Positions 6,724 through 15,541 are shown, counted from the first letter of the stretch. The stretch is 20,666 nucleotides of DNA from Caldilineaceae bacterium (GCA_020634815.1 JACKBA010000058.1:1-20666); one strand, 5' to 3'. Notes: a model not told the origin generated them from the sequence alone. Program-made: numbers and translations.

Positions 6724-8128
6724 TTACCTGCATCCCGACCGCTACTTCGACCCCGACCCGGCGCAGCGACACATCGCCCGCGCGTTGTACGGCCAAGTTG
6801 CGCACCTGCCGCTTGTTTGCCCGCACGGCCACGTCGACCCGCGCCTTTTTGCCGATCCCGACTATCGCTTCGGCTCGCCGACAGAGATGTTGCTGATCCC
6901 CGACCACTACATCGTGCGTATGCTCTATTCGCAAGGCGTGGCGATGGAAGATATGGCCATTCCGCGGCGCGACGGCGGCGAAACTGAGCGTGACCACCGC
7001 CGGGCCTGGCAGCGCTTTGCCGACCACTTCTACCTCTTCCGCGGCACGCCGACCGGGCTGTGGCTGCGCGAGGAACTGGCCGATCTCTTTGACGTGACCG
7101 AACTACTCACCGGCGCCAATGCCCAGGCCGTCTACGACCAGATCGACGCCCGGCTGCGATCGCCCGACTTTGCGCCGCGCCGTCTCTACGAGCGCTTCAA
7201 CATCGAGGTGCTGGCGACGACCGACGCCGCCACCGACACGCTGGCGCACCACCAGGCGATCCGCGACTCGGGCTGGCCGGGGCGCATCGTGCCCACCTTC
7301 CGCCCGGACGCCGTGGTCAACCTGGACATGGACGGCTGGCGTGCGCAGATCGAGCTGCTGGGCCAGGTTTCGGGCATCGACGTGGTTGACTATGCGAGCT
7401 ACATCCGCGCGTTGGAGCAGCGCCGCACCGTCTTCAAGGCCATGGGCGCCACCGCCACCGACCACGCCGCGCTCTCGGCGCACACGGATCCGCTCTCCGC
7501 GGTGGAGGCCGACGCCATCTTCCAGCGCGGGCTGAACGGCACGGCTACGGCAGCGGATGCGTGGCGCTTTACCGGCCACATGCTGCTGGAGATGGCGCGC
7601 ATGAGCGTGGAGGACGGGCTGGTCATGCAGGTCCATGTCGGCTCCTTCCGCAACCACAACGAGCAGGTCTACGAGCGCTTCGGCCGCGACATGGGCGCCG
7701 ACATTCCCGTGGCGTCGGAGTTCACGCGCAATCTGCGCCCGCTGCTCAACCGCTTCGGCAACGACCCGCGCTTCCGGCTGATCCTCTTCAACCTGGACGA
7801 GACGACCTACGGCCGCGAGCTGGCGCCGCTGGCCGGCCACTATCCCGCCGTGAAGCTGGGGCCGCCGTGGTGGTTCTTCGACAGCCTGGGCGGCATGCGC
7901 CGCTATTTCGACCTGGTGCTGGAGACGGCGGGCATCTACAACACGGCCGGCTTCAACGACGACACGCGGGCGTACCCGTCGATCCCGGCACGGCATGATG
8001 TGTGGCGGCGCGCTGCGGCGGATTGGCTGGCCGGTCTCGTCGTGCGCCACATGGTCGACGAAGCCGACGCCGCCGATATGGCGCAGGAGATGGCGTACGG
8101 GCTGGCCAAACGAGCGTATAACCTGTGA
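6716..8128 (+). CDS. uxaC: Uronate isomerase (glucuronate/galacturonate isomerase)
   Basis: UxaC interconverts D-glucuronate with D-fructuronate and D-galacturonate with D-tagaturonate (EC 5.3.1.12). It is a cytoplasmic (beta/alpha)8 enzyme of the amidohydrolase superfamily. The 470 residues match the family length. The metal-site HxH is His37-Gly-His39 in PHGHVDP. Conserved patches include TTDAATD, TFRPD, HVGSFRNHNE, KLGPPWWFFDS and the late acidic motif GFNDDTRAYPS at residues 412-422. The start codon lies inside the end of the preceding oxidoreductase gene and has no clear ribosome site, so translation is probably coupled. Its partner downstream is a tagaturonate epimerase, which places both enzymes in one route for galacturonate and glucuronate. 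Confidence 0.93.
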   Translation: MADYLHPDRYFDPDPAQRHIARALYGQVAHLPLVCPHGHVDPRLFADPDYRFGSPTEMLLIPDHYIVRMLYSQGVAMEDMAIPRRDGGETERDHRRAWQRFADHFYLFRGTPTGLWLREELADLFDVTELLTGANAQAVYDQIDARLRSPDFAPRRLYERFNIEVLATTDAATDTLAHHQAIRDSGWPGRIVPTFRPDAVVNLDMDGWRAQIELLGQVSGIDVVDYASYIRALEQRRTVFKAMGATATDHAALSAHTDPLSAVEADAIFQRGLNGTATAADAWRFTGHMLLEMARMSVEDGLVMQVHVGSFRNHNEQVYERFGRDMGADIPVASEFTRNLRPLLNRFGNDPRFRLILFNLDETTYGRELAPLAGHYPAVKLGPPWWFFDSLGGMRRYFDLVLETAGIYNTAGFNDDTRAYPSIPARHDVWRRAAADWLAGLVVRHMVDEADAADMAQEMAYGLAKRAYNL

Positions 8129-9621
8129 TGGAAACCAACTCTATGACTCTTATCCCTGATCTCCCCGGCGAAACACCGTATGCCGCTTCCGTCGTCGAAC
8201 AGGGCGATCTTGTCCTGTGGCTGACGCGGCGTGATGCGGATGCGACGAAGCGGCTGGCCGTGCTGGCGCCGGCGGGTGCGCCGCCCGCGCCTGTCTTCTC
8301 CGGCGAGGCGGGCGAGATCGCCGGCCGCACGCTGCTGCTCTGCCCGGCCGATGCCGGCAACGCCGCCGCCTTGCGCGATCTGCTGCCCTGGCTGCGCGCG
8401 CAGACATTGGGGCTGCGCACTTCGGCCGGCTTTGGCGACCGCCTGGGGCTGGCCACGCCGGGCCACGCGCGCGCCGTGCGCGCCAATCCCGGCATCGCCC
8501 CGATCTATGCGCAGCAGTCGATCCGCGAGAACGTGCGCACCAGCCGCACCGCGCAACAGGTCATGGACGCGGCCACGTGGGGCGTCTTCGAGGCGGGCTG
8601 GCGTGACGGCTTTGGCGCCGACGGCGACCATCTCAAGACGCCGGCCGACGCCGACGTCATGGTGGCGGCCGGCTACACCTTTTTCACCATCGACCCCGGC
8701 GAGCATGTGGATGACGGTGCGCACACGGCGACCTACGGCGAACTGGCCGGCATGGTGGAGACGCTGCCCTGGGTCGACCTGGATTCCTCGCCCGCAGACT
8801 TGCGCAGTCGCTACCTCGGCCGCACGATAGACGTCGAGGGGATGGCGCTCGCCTTCGAGGACGAAACGCTGGCACGCGCTGCGGCAAAATATGGCCGTGC
8901 CGTGGCCCACGCCGTGCGCATGTTCCGCCACCTGGACGCCGTCAACGGCGAGCGGCCGTGGGAGATGGAGCTATCGGTAGACGAGACGGAGACGCCGACC
9001 TCGCACCTGGAGCACCTCTACATCGTCAGCGAGTTGCGGCGGCTGGGCGTGCGCTGGGTGAGCCTGGCGCCGCGCTACGTGGGGCGCTTTGAGAAGGGCG
9101 TCGACTACATCGGCGATCTAGACGCCCTGCGCGCCGACCTGGCCGGCCACGCGGCCATTGCGCGCGCGTTCGGCCCCTACAAGCTCAGCCTGCACTCCGG
9201 CTCCGATAAGTTCAGCGTCTACCCGCTGGCGGCGGAGGTCACCGGCGGTGTGGTGCATCTGAAGACGGCCGGCACCAGCATGTTGACGGCGCAACAGGCC
9301 ATCGCCATGACCGACCCGGCGCTCTTCCGCCAGCTCTATGCGCTGGCCTTCGAGCGCTTTGCCATCGACCGTGCCTCCTACCACATCTCCGCCGACCCGG
9401 CGCGCGCGCCGCAGATCGACGAACTGGCCGATGCCGACCTGCCCGCCGTCGTCGATCAGTTCGACGCGCGGCAGATGCTGCACGTCACCTTCGGCTCGGC
9501 GATCATGCAGTACGGCCCGGCCATGCAGGCTGCCCTGCGCGCCCACGAGGAAACCCACTACGCCGCGCTGGAACGGCACTTCGATCGCCACCTGGCGCCC
9601 TTTGCCCGGCACACAACCTGA
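8128..9621 (+). CDS. uxaE: Tagaturonate epimerase UxaE
   Basis: UxaE epimerises D-tagaturonate to D-fructuronate, allowing galacturonate to enter the glucuronate branch without a tagaturonate reductase; the family was established in Thermotoga. This 497-residue protein has the expected length and motifs, including DGFGADGDHLK (residues 160-170), SHLEHLYIVSELRRLG, and KLSLHSGSDKFS (352-363). The His and Asp residues in these are candidate metal or catalytic ligands. I chose the ATG at 8128, which shares its A with the uxaC stop (TGATG overlap). GTG at 8125 and ATG at 8143 are in the same frame. It is the last gene of the operon. Mannonate dehydratase, fructuronate reductase and KDG kinase are not in the window and must lie elsewhere. 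Confidence 0.9.
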   Translation: METNSMTLIPDLPGETPYAASVVEQGDLVLWLTRRDADATKRLAVLAPAGAPPAPVFSGEAGEIAGRTLLLCPADAGNAAALRDLLPWLRAQTLGLRTSAGFGDRLGLATPGHARAVRANPGIAPIYAQQSIRENVRTSRTAQQVMDAATWGVFEAGWRDGFGADGDHLKTPADADVMVAAGYTFFTIDPGEHVDDGAHTATYGELAGMVETLPWVDLDSSPADLRSRYLGRTIDVEGMALAFEDETLARAAAKYGRAVAHAVRMFRHLDAVNGERPWEMELSVDETETPTSHLEHLYIVSELRRLGVRWVSLAPRYVGRFEKGVDYIGDLDALRADLAGHAAIARAFGPYKLSLHSGSDKFSVYPLAAEVTGGVVHLKTAGTSMLTAQQAIAMTDPALFRQLYALAFERFAIDRASYHISADPARAPQIDELADADLPAVVDQFDARQMLHVTFGSAIMQYGPAMQAALRAHEETHYAALERHFDRHLAPFARHTT

Positions 9622-9841
9622 CGAACGACGGAGGACGAGGCGACCAAGATCACGTCATTACGCCGTTACTTATTCCCACCGTAGGCGTCATCGTAGATAA
9701 GGCGTGGATCCTTGCGGCTTTGTTTGGCCGCGTGCCACCGGCAATGACCGGGCGCACTTGCTTCCGCCAACACACCTGACACCACACCCACGCAGCGCGA
9801 CCGGCCGATCGACAACCGAATGCAATCCCAGCCTGTGCTAC

Positions 9842-9852
9842 GGGAGGAGGAG
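9842..9852 (+). promoter_or_regulatory. Purine-rich ribosome binding site deciding the surface-protein start
   Basis: GGGAGGAGGAG ends four bases before the ATG at 9857 and offers two registers of AGGAGG/GGAGGAG. It fixes the start at 9857 rather than the in-frame GTG at 9704. The 235 bases between uxaE and this gene show only a weak hairpin (GCGGC/GCCGC at 9714-9731) and no clear promoter. Confidence 0.8.
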
Positions 9853-9856
9853 CGCA

Positions 9857-12800
9857 ATGATGAGGTCTCTTCGCAAGCTATTTGTGATGCCGCTCGGCGC
9901 CGTGCTGTTTGCCGTGCTGCTGGTATTGATGGCCACGCAGATCGCTGCATCCCAGCCGCCACCCACGACGATCAGTTTTTCCGTTTTCCCACCGCCGCCG
10001 ACGGCCATCACGCCCGGCGAGGTGGAGACCTTCGTCTGGCAGATCGTTCCCGCCACGACGCCCGTCTCCGTAACGCTCACCATCTTCGACATCGACAACA
10101 GCGTCCTCATCGAACAGCGCAGCTTCCCCGGATCCTCCGGTCTCGCCCTGACACAGACCTACACGCTACCCCTGACTTATACGCTGCCGTTTGGCCTGCC
10201 GTTTGAACGCTATCGCGCACGGGTCGACTACTACTCGGATGAAGTGGGGCTGGAAACGAGCGCCGAGTCGATCTTCTGGGTGACGCAGGAGACGGGCAAT
10301 ATCGAGGTTATCAAATTCAACGACCGCGACGGCGATGGCATACGCGACCCCGGCGACGAGGGTGTGCCCGACGTGCGCTTCGGGCTGAGCATCCAGGCGC
10401 AGACGCTCTTCCGCCGCACCGACGCTGCCGGACAGATCATCTGGACCACCGTGCCCATCGGCACCTACACGGTGACGGAGGAGGTGCCGCCCGGCTGGGT
10501 GGCTACCACACCGACCGTGTTGACGCCCACTGTCACGGCCAATCTGACGACGACGATTCTCTTTGGCGACCGGCTCATCCCTGGCGCGCTGGAAGCCTTT
10601 GTCTATGTGGATACCAACGGCAACGGCGTACAGGATGTGGGCGAAGGTCCCTATGCCGGCGGCGCCACCGTCGGCTACCTCTCGCCGTGCGGCGACGACG
10701 CCAGCGGTGCGACCAACGCGTCCGGCATCATCCTATGGACGAATCGCTGTGTGGGCGACTACACGGTTAACCTCACCGTGCCGGCCGGCTACACGCCGAC
10801 CATGCCCATCGCCGTTTCGGCCACCGTCACCTCCAGCGTGACGAGCCAGGTGCGCTACGGCATCCAGGGGCTCGGCACGCTGGTGGCGCTCAAGTTCGAG
10901 GATCGCAACGGCAACGGCGTGCGCGACGCGGGCGAACCGACGCTCGACGGCGTCACGATGAACTACACGGGCGTGCTGAGCGCCGGCACCGGCACGACCG
11001 CCGGCGGCGTGGTCATCTGGCCGAACATTCCCGAGGGGCAGTACAGCGTCAGCGAAGTCGTGCCGGCCAGCGCGCGCGCCACCACCTCGACCACCGTGCC
11101 CGTGACGCTCGGCGCCGGCCAGACCGTCACCGCGACCTTTGGCAACCAACTGCTGGGCACGCTGCGCGCGCGCGTCTTTGACGACGTCAACGGCAACGGC
11201 TTCTGGGAGACAGGCGAAGCGCCGCTGCCCGGCGTCACCGTCAGTTGGGTGAACGAGTTCGGCGCCACCGACAGCGCGGTGACCACGGGCACCGGCATCC
11301 TGACCTGGGCCGGACAACCGGCGGGCACCTACACCGTCACACAGACGCTGCTGCCGGGCCGCGTCAGTACGACGGCGCAGACGCAGGTTGCGGTCGTCCC
11401 ATGGAACGCAACGGTCACGGTCGACTTCGGCCAGCAGGCCATCGCCCGTTGTGTCGAAGGCTACAAGGTCGACGACAACCATGTCGGCGTGCCGGGCTGG
11501 GAAATCCGCGCCCAGTATGCCGACGGCACCGGCCCCATCTACGCGGCCACGACCGACGCCACGGGCCTCTTCCGCTTCCCGCCGCTGCCCTACGGCATGT
11601 ACCGCTTCTGGGAGGTGGCGCAGAATGGGTGGGAGCCGGTGACGGTGCCCGACTTCGACGTGCCCATTCTGGAGCCCGGCGACCAGTGCCTGACCATTCG
11701 TTTCAAGAACCGCCAGGTGACGCCCGTGCCGGTGCCGACGGGCCTACCCTTCAGCAACAACCTGCCGCTGGTCGGCCGCGCCGTGACGCCGACACCGACG
11801 CTCGGCCCGACGCCGGTTGGCGCAGGGTGCGTCACCGGCCGCAAGATCGACGTGCTGGATGTCGGCTTGCCGGGCTTCGTCTTCAACCTGACCCCGCTGG
11901 CCGGCGGCGCCACGCTCACGACGGTGACCGACGGCTTCGGCAACTTCCGCTTCGACGGCGTGCCCGCCGGTGCGTACGTAGTGGCTGAGCCGCCGGTGCT
12001 GGGCTGGCTGCCCGTGAGCGCGCCGTCGGTCAATATCACCGTCCTCGCTGGCAGCACGTGCACGACCGTGCAATTCCAGAATCGCCAGGCGACGCCCACA
12101 CCGACGCCGACGCCGACCTACACACCGACGCCAACCTTTACGCCGAGCCCGACGCCATCGCCCACACCGTCGCCGACACCGGCGCCACCCATCACGGGCG
12201 TCATCCATCCCAAGGGCATCGCCGCCAACCCGCAGACCAACGCCATCTTCGTGGGCAGCAAAACCACGGCCAGCGTCTACAAGATCGACGGCGCCGCAAA
12301 CTCTATCGTCGGGCAGTGGCCGGCCGGGCAGGAGCCCTTCGGCGTAGCCGTGAGCCGGACGACGGGTAGGGTCTACGCGGCAAACTATCTGAGCAACACT
12401 GTGAGCATCTTTGACGGCGCCACGGGCTCGACGCTGGCCACGGTCAACCTGGGCGCGTCCGGCTATCGCGAGCCATCGATGGTGGCCATCGACGAGACGG
12501 CCAATCGCGTCTACGTCACGCTACACGGCAGCGGGCGCGTGGCCGTCATCGACGGCGCGGCCAACACGCTGTTGACGACGCTGGAGGCCAATGGCGGCGC
12601 CTTTGGCGTGGCCGTCCATCCGAGCTTGCAGCGTCTCTACGTGAGCAACCGCGACGCCGGCTTTGTCAGCGTCTTCGACACGGCCACCAACACGCGGCTG
12701 TGGCTGCAAAACATCCACCCCGGCGGCTCGCCCTTTGCCATCGCCCTGGATGCGATGCGCAACCGGCTTTATGTGCTCTACGCGCTGGCGGGCGGCGACC

Positions 12801-13105
12801 CCGATCGGGTGGCGGTCTACACGGTCACGGCGAGCAGCGCCAGCTTTGTCGCCGATGTCCCTGTGGGCAACGGTGGCGAGTTCGGCGGTTCCGGCATCGC
12901 CGTCAACCCGACGACGGGTCACGTCTTTGTCGCCAACAGCGGCGCCAACATGATGACGGTCTTCGACGGCGTGAGCCTGGCCGTGCTGGCTACCGTGCCC
13001 ACGGGTAGCGACCCCGGCATGATCGGCGTCAACCCGGCGACGAACCTGGTCTACATCGGCAACCGGCTGAGCAATAGCGTGCAGATCTACCACGACGCGC
13101 CGTAG
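9857..13105 (+). CDS. Exported surface protein: six SdrD B-like domains plus YVTN-type beta-propeller
   Basis: The protein has 1082 residues. A signal peptide (about 1-32, ending QIAAS) precedes a beta-rich domain to about 145. Six prealbumin/SdrD B-like domains follow. The first four carry a calcium-loop motif: DRDGDGIRDPGDEG near 156, DTNGNGVQDVGEG near 252, DRNGNGVRDAGEP near 349 and DVNGNGFWETGEA near 443. Domains five (from about 532) and six (from about 658) begin with Cys and lack the loop. A Pro/Thr linker with the unit NNLPLVGR separates domains five and six, and a second Thr-Pro/Ser-Pro linker (745-778) leads to a C-terminal beta-propeller of repeated VAVxxxTGRVYAANxxSNTVSVFD blades (779-1082). 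Such proteins act as extracellular stalks and binding platforms; no catalytic motif is seen. No transmembrane anchor or LPXTG is present at the C-terminus. Confidence 0.9.
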   Translation: MMRSLRKLFVMPLGAVLFAVLLVLMATQIAASQPPPTTISFSVFPPPPTAITPGEVETFVWQIVPATTPVSVTLTIFDIDNSVLIEQRSFPGSSGLALTQTYTLPLTYTLPFGLPFERYRARVDYYSDEVGLETSAESIFWVTQETGNIEVIKFNDRDGDGIRDPGDEGVPDVRFGLSIQAQTLFRRTDAAGQIIWTTVPIGTYTVTEEVPPGWVATTPTVLTPTVTANLTTTILFGDRLIPGALEAFVYVDTNGNGVQDVGEGPYAGGATVGYLSPCGDDASGATNASGIILWTNRCVGDYTVNLTVPAGYTPTMPIAVSATVTSSVTSQVRYGIQGLGTLVALKFEDRNGNGVRDAGEPTLDGVTMNYTGVLSAGTGTTAGGVVIWPNIPEGQYSVSEVVPASARATTSTTVPVTLGAGQTVTATFGNQLLGTLRARVFDDVNGNGFWETGEAPLPGVTVSWVNEFGATDSAVTTGTGILTWAGQPAGTYTVTQTLLPGRVSTTAQTQVAVVPWNATVTVDFGQQAIARCVEGYKVDDNHVGVPGWEIRAQYADGTGPIYAATTDATGLFRFPPLPYGMYRFWEVAQNGWEPVTVPDFDVPILEPGDQCLTIRFKNRQVTPVPVPTGLPFSNNLPLVGRAVTPTPTLGPTPVGAGCVTGRKIDVLDVGLPGFVFNLTPLAGGATLTTVTDGFGNFRFDGVPAGAYVVAEPPVLGWLPVSAPSVNITVLAGSTCTTVQFQNRQATPTPTPTPTYTPTPTFTPSPTPSPTPSPTPAPPITGVIHPKGIAANPQTNAIFVGSKTTASVYKIDGAANSIVGQWPAGQEPFGVAVSRTTGRVYAANYLSNTVSIFDGATGSTLATVNLGASGYREPSMVAIDETANRVYVTLHGSGRVAVIDGAANTLLTTLEANGGAFGVAVHPSLQRLYVSNRDAGFVSVFDTATNTRLWLQNIHPGGSPFAIALDAMRNRLYVLYALAGGDPDRVAVYTVTASSASFVADVPVGNGGEFGGSGIAVNPTTGHVFVANSGANMMTVFDGVSLAVLATVPTGSDPGMIGVNPATNLVYIGNRLSNSVQIYHDAP
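12087..12190 (+). repeat. Thr-Pro/Ser-Pro-encoding low-complexity linker
   Basis: Imperfect six-base tandem units (ACGCCG, ACACCG, TCGCCC and variants) encode an alternating TP/SP tract between the sixth B-like domain and the propeller. Such linkers are common in Chloroflexota extracellular proteins and are likely extended and possibly glycosylated. Confidence 0.8.
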
Positions 13106-13220
13106 TATGAGAGCCGCGAAGACGCCAAGGCGCAAAGGGGGCGCGAAGAAGGGCAGAGTTTTGGGGGCAGAAAGATAGCCGCGAAGACGCGAAGGGGGCG
13201 CGAAGGGAAGCGGGAAAGCG
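13106..13220 (+). repeat. Purine-rich GCGAAGACGCGAAGG repeat after the surface-protein gene
   Basis: Two copies of an element stand in a row. AGCCGCGAAGACGC occurs at 13112-13125 and 13177-13190, and AAGGGGGCGCGAAG at 13135-13148 and 13192-13205. The region separates two convergent genes (surface protein and PARG). No poly-T hairpin is visible, so if it ends transcription it is not by the textbook intrinsic route. Confidence 0.75.
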
Positions 13221-13229
13221 AGCGCGAAA

Positions 13230-14105
13230 TCAGGAGGATCGGTCACTGCGGGTGGCCGGTCCGGTTTCGGAGAAACGTCCGGCGAAGGCCAGATAGTTTG
13301 TCTGGTCTTCGCCGGAGCTCAATACGGAGAAGCGCAGGTGCGCAAACCTGCCGAAGTATGCACCGCCCGGCAGCAACAATTCTCCAAAGACCCCAGACAC
13401 AACTTCCGGATCATTGCGAAAGACACCGCAGCCCCATGCACCAAGCAGCAGGGCATCACAGCCCTGGTCACAGGCCAGCGCCAGTAGCTTGCCGGCGCGC
13501 TGTTTGAGGATAGCGGGTAGGCCGGCGCGGGAGTTGCGCCTGGAGAGTGCGCCGGCATTGGGCGCCGCGCTCGTGATGAAGTCGACGGCATAGGGCGCGC
13601 TCATCAGCGCGCCGCTATCATCGCGAAAGACCGGGCAGCCAGGCGAGTAAATCATGCGGTCGGAATAGCGAGGATCGCGCAGGCGCCGGTGCGCGACATA
13701 GAATTCAGAAACCTGGGAAAGCGAGGCAAAGAGCGCAGAGCTGCGCGCCAGGCTCTCCTCCTGCGCGGCGGCTCCGTTCAGGAAACCGCCACCGGGTCTG
13801 CGCGCTGAAGCGAAGTTCAGCACGCCCACGCGCTGGAAGCGCCGGACCCGCGCAAGCTCGGCGGCGCCGGCCAGCGTGCTTTCGTTGAAAACTTCAACCG
13901 TGGTCCCTGCCCGCTTCGGCGCCCTGCCAAGAACCTGGCTCTCAAGCTGTGCCAGTTCGTCGGGCTGCCACTCACGCGTCCCTGCATTGCAGCGATCGAT
14001 TGCCGCTGTCAGATCAACTCGCGCACCGGACGGCAGATCGTAGGCGCCGACGCGCAGTATCTCCATCGTCTCTTGGGCAATAGTCGCCAGTGCGGAACGA
14101 TCCAT
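13230..14105 (-). CDS. Bacterial-type poly(ADP-ribose) glycohydrolase (TIGR02452/PARG_cat_microb)
   Basis: The 291-residue macrodomain-like hydrolase should remove ADP-ribose chains or units from proteins. The diagnostic PARG signature GGG-x7-QEE is intact: Gly105-107 and Gln115-Glu116-Glu117 in PGGGFLNGAAAQEES. Upstream VGVLNFASARR and downstream YSPGCPVFRDD, NAGA and GAWGCGVFRNDPEVV match the microbial family. I start at 14105 (MDRSALATIAQ) because GAGAGG lies five bases upstream (14111-14116); an extension to 14165 has no such support. It is the last gene of the minus-strand run, 98 bases after a GNAT gene. No ADP-ribosyltransferase is visible in the window, so its substrate is not indicated by neighbours. 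Confidence 0.92.
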   Translation of the reverse strand: MDRSALATIAQETMEILRVGAYDLPSGARVDLTAAIDRCNAGTREWQPDELAQLESQVLGRAPKRAGTTVEVFNESTLAGAAELARVRRFQRVGVLNFASARRPGGGFLNGAAAQEESLARSSALFASLSQVSEFYVAHRRLRDPRYSDRMIYSPGCPVFRDDSGALMSAPYAVDFITSAAPNAGALSRRNSRAGLPAILKQRAGKLLALACDQGCDALLLGAWGCGVFRNDPEVVSGVFGELLLPGGAYFGRFAHLRFSVLSSGEDQTNYLAFAGRFSETGPATRSDRSS

Positions 14106-14203
14106 TCGAGCCTCTCGACGCCAGCCGTGCAGGCCTTGCATGCCCAGGGAATCACCACTGCACATTCAATGACACATGGGACAAGGGCAGCGCTGTACCA
14201 TGT

Positions 14204-14779
14204 TTACTCGCTACGCCAAGCTTCCGGGGTGTAAGGCCAGCCCAGTTCCAAAGAGAGCGCACGCCAGCGCTGCGCCATCTCCGGCGCGTAGAGGAAGGGC
14301 ACGTATCCCAGCTTGAAGTAGCTCTTGATCGCCGCCAGCCGCCAGTGCTCGGTGTAGAGGTGGACGTTGCGATAGCCGGCGGCCAGCAGCCTTACCGTGA
14401 CCGCGGCCGAGACCGCCAGGCCGAGCCCCTGCCCCGTGTGCGCGGGGTCCGCCGCCACCCAGCCCAACTCGCCGCCAAAGGGATGATCGTCCGAGTGGTC
14501 GTGCAGCCCCATGGCTGTGGCGACGATTGTGTCGCTGGCCGTGTGCACCGCCATGAACCAGCTCCCCGGCGGGATGCGGGCGATCCACGGGCGCAACCGT
14601 TCGTCGTCCCAGCCGGGCCAGCCGGCCAGCGCCATCACCTCGTAGAAGCGCGGCTCGTCCCCCGGACGGTAGGTGCGCAGGTGATAGCCCGGCGCCACGC
14701 GCACCACCGGCGGCTGGTCGAGCAGGTGGTCGGGCCACACCATCTGTAGCTGGAGATAGGGCTCGCTCTCGGCCGCCAT
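14204..14779 (-). CDS. GNAT-family N-acetyltransferase
   Basis: This 191-residue acetyl-CoA-dependent transferase carries GNAT motif A as GELGWVAADPAHTGQGLGLAVSAAV (about 103-127), with the pyrophosphate loop TGQGLG. Motif B is YTEHWRLAAIKSYFKLGYVPF. The GELGWVAADPAHTGQGLG style resembles stand-alone and mycothiol-synthase-like GNATs, which acetylate amines. AAGGAG at 14786-14791 is six bases upstream and overlaps the end of the methyltransferase gene, leaving a three-base gap. The two genes are almost certainly co-transcribed. The acceptor substrate cannot be named. An alternative reading in another frame (14211-14786) lacks any family motif. Confidence 0.87.
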   Translation of the reverse strand: MAAESEPYLQLQMVWPDHLLDQPPVVRVAPGYHLRTYRPGDEPRFYEVMALAGWPGWDDERLRPWIARIPPGSWFMAVHTASDTIVATAMGLHDHSDDHPFGGELGWVAADPAHTGQGLGLAVSAAVTVRLLAAGYRNVHLYTEHWRLAAIKSYFKLGYVPFLYAPEMAQRWRALSLELGWPYTPEAWRSE

Positions 14780-14782
14780 CGC

Positions 14783-15541
14783 TCACTCCTTGCGTGCTTC
14801 GATCAGATACTTGCGCGCTGTGAAGCGCAGTTCCCCGTCGGCATCCAGACGATCTTGCAGTGCGAACAGCGTGTCACGCTGCGTGGCAACACTGAAGCCC
14901 GGCACCAGCCACGGCACGGCCTTGAGGTAGTAGACGAGCGCGCCGACGTCCAGGAAGCGCAGACTGCCCTGCCAATCCTGCACGTCCACAATGGCGAGGC
15001 CGGCGGCGCGCAAGCGCGGCACGTACTTCTCCGGCGCGGCATCGGGCCATTGCGGCGCGGCGCCAAACGCGGCGAGCAGATCGGCGGCCCACAGGCCGTG
15101 CACCTGCTGCGTCAAGAATGTGCCGCCCGGCGCCAGCACGCGCGCCACCTCGGCCGGGTTGAAGGCGGCGTGGCGGTTGAGCACCAGGTCGAACTCACCG
15201 CCGGCAAAGGGCATGGGATTGTCGTCGGTGAGTGGCACGGAGAGCACCTGCACGCCCAGTGGCGCCAACCGCTGCGTGACCAGGTCAAAGTTGGGCGGAT
15301 ACTCCTCGGTGACGACGACCTTGGCCGGCCAGTAGGGGCGCAGTTCCAGGAAACGCTCGCCGCCGCCCGTGTCGAGGTCGACGACCGACGCCGCCGTTTG
15401 CATCAACACGGCGGCGCGGGCCAGGTACTCCCACGGCGGGTCATCCTCGACCATGCGGCCGGCAAGGTAGGCGAAATCCCAGCCGCTGAAGGGCGCCGTC
15501 TCCTCGCGCTGCCACGCAGCCAGCAACTCACTGCGATCCAT
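14783..15541 (-). CDS. Class I SAM-dependent methyltransferase
   Basis: The protein has 252 residues. SAM-binding motif I is VVDLDTGGGERF (53-64), followed by an acidic strand end (TEEYPPN, about 78-84) and a motif IV-like stretch GEFDLVLNRHAAF (115-127). VARVLAPGGTFLTQQV is the post-motif common to small-molecule methyltransferases. The N-terminal 45 residues (FSGWDFAYLAGRM) look like a substrate-capping lid found in Tam/UbiE-like relatives. GGAGGAG at 15549-15555 lies seven bases before the start. It overlaps the HAD gene upstream by 14 bases and abuts the GNAT gene downstream, forming a HAD-methyltransferase-GNAT set. The methyl acceptor is unknown. Confidence 0.88.
   Translation of the reverse strand: MDRSELLAAWQREETAPFSGWDFAYLAGRMVEDDPPWEYLARAAVLMQTAASVVDLDTGGGERFLELRPYWPAKVVVTEEYPPNFDLVTQRLAPLGVQVLSVPLTDDNPMPFAGGEFDLVLNRHAAFNPAEVARVLAPGGTFLTQQVHGLWAADLLAAFGAAPQWPDAAPEKYVPRLRAAGLAIVDVQDWQGSLRFLDVGALVYYLKAVPWLVPGFSVATQRDTLFALQDRLDADGELRFTARKYLIEARKE

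Noticed and set aside
9714..9731. Intrinsic terminator after uxaE
   Set aside because: The stem is only five base pairs with an eight-base loop and no following T-tract.
9704..9856. N-terminal extension of the surface protein from a GTG
   Set aside because: A very strong ribosome site and the signal peptide begin at 9857; the extension has no export-like sequence.
13106..13220. CRISPR array
   Set aside because: The units are degenerate, purine-only and without unique spacers of equal size or nearby cas genes.
12521..13246. Minus-strand frame opposite the beta-propeller and the repeat
   Set aside because: Its start lies in the purine-rich repeat (giving the typical PLRLGVFAA-like peptide) and the rest is antisense to propeller blades; this is how these repeats generate false small proteins.
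14211..14786. Alternative frame of the same length as the GNAT gene at 14204-14779
   Set aside because: The peptide is Arg/Gly/Ala-rich without GNAT motifs, and its start would sit inside the methyltransferase gene without a suitable ribosome site.
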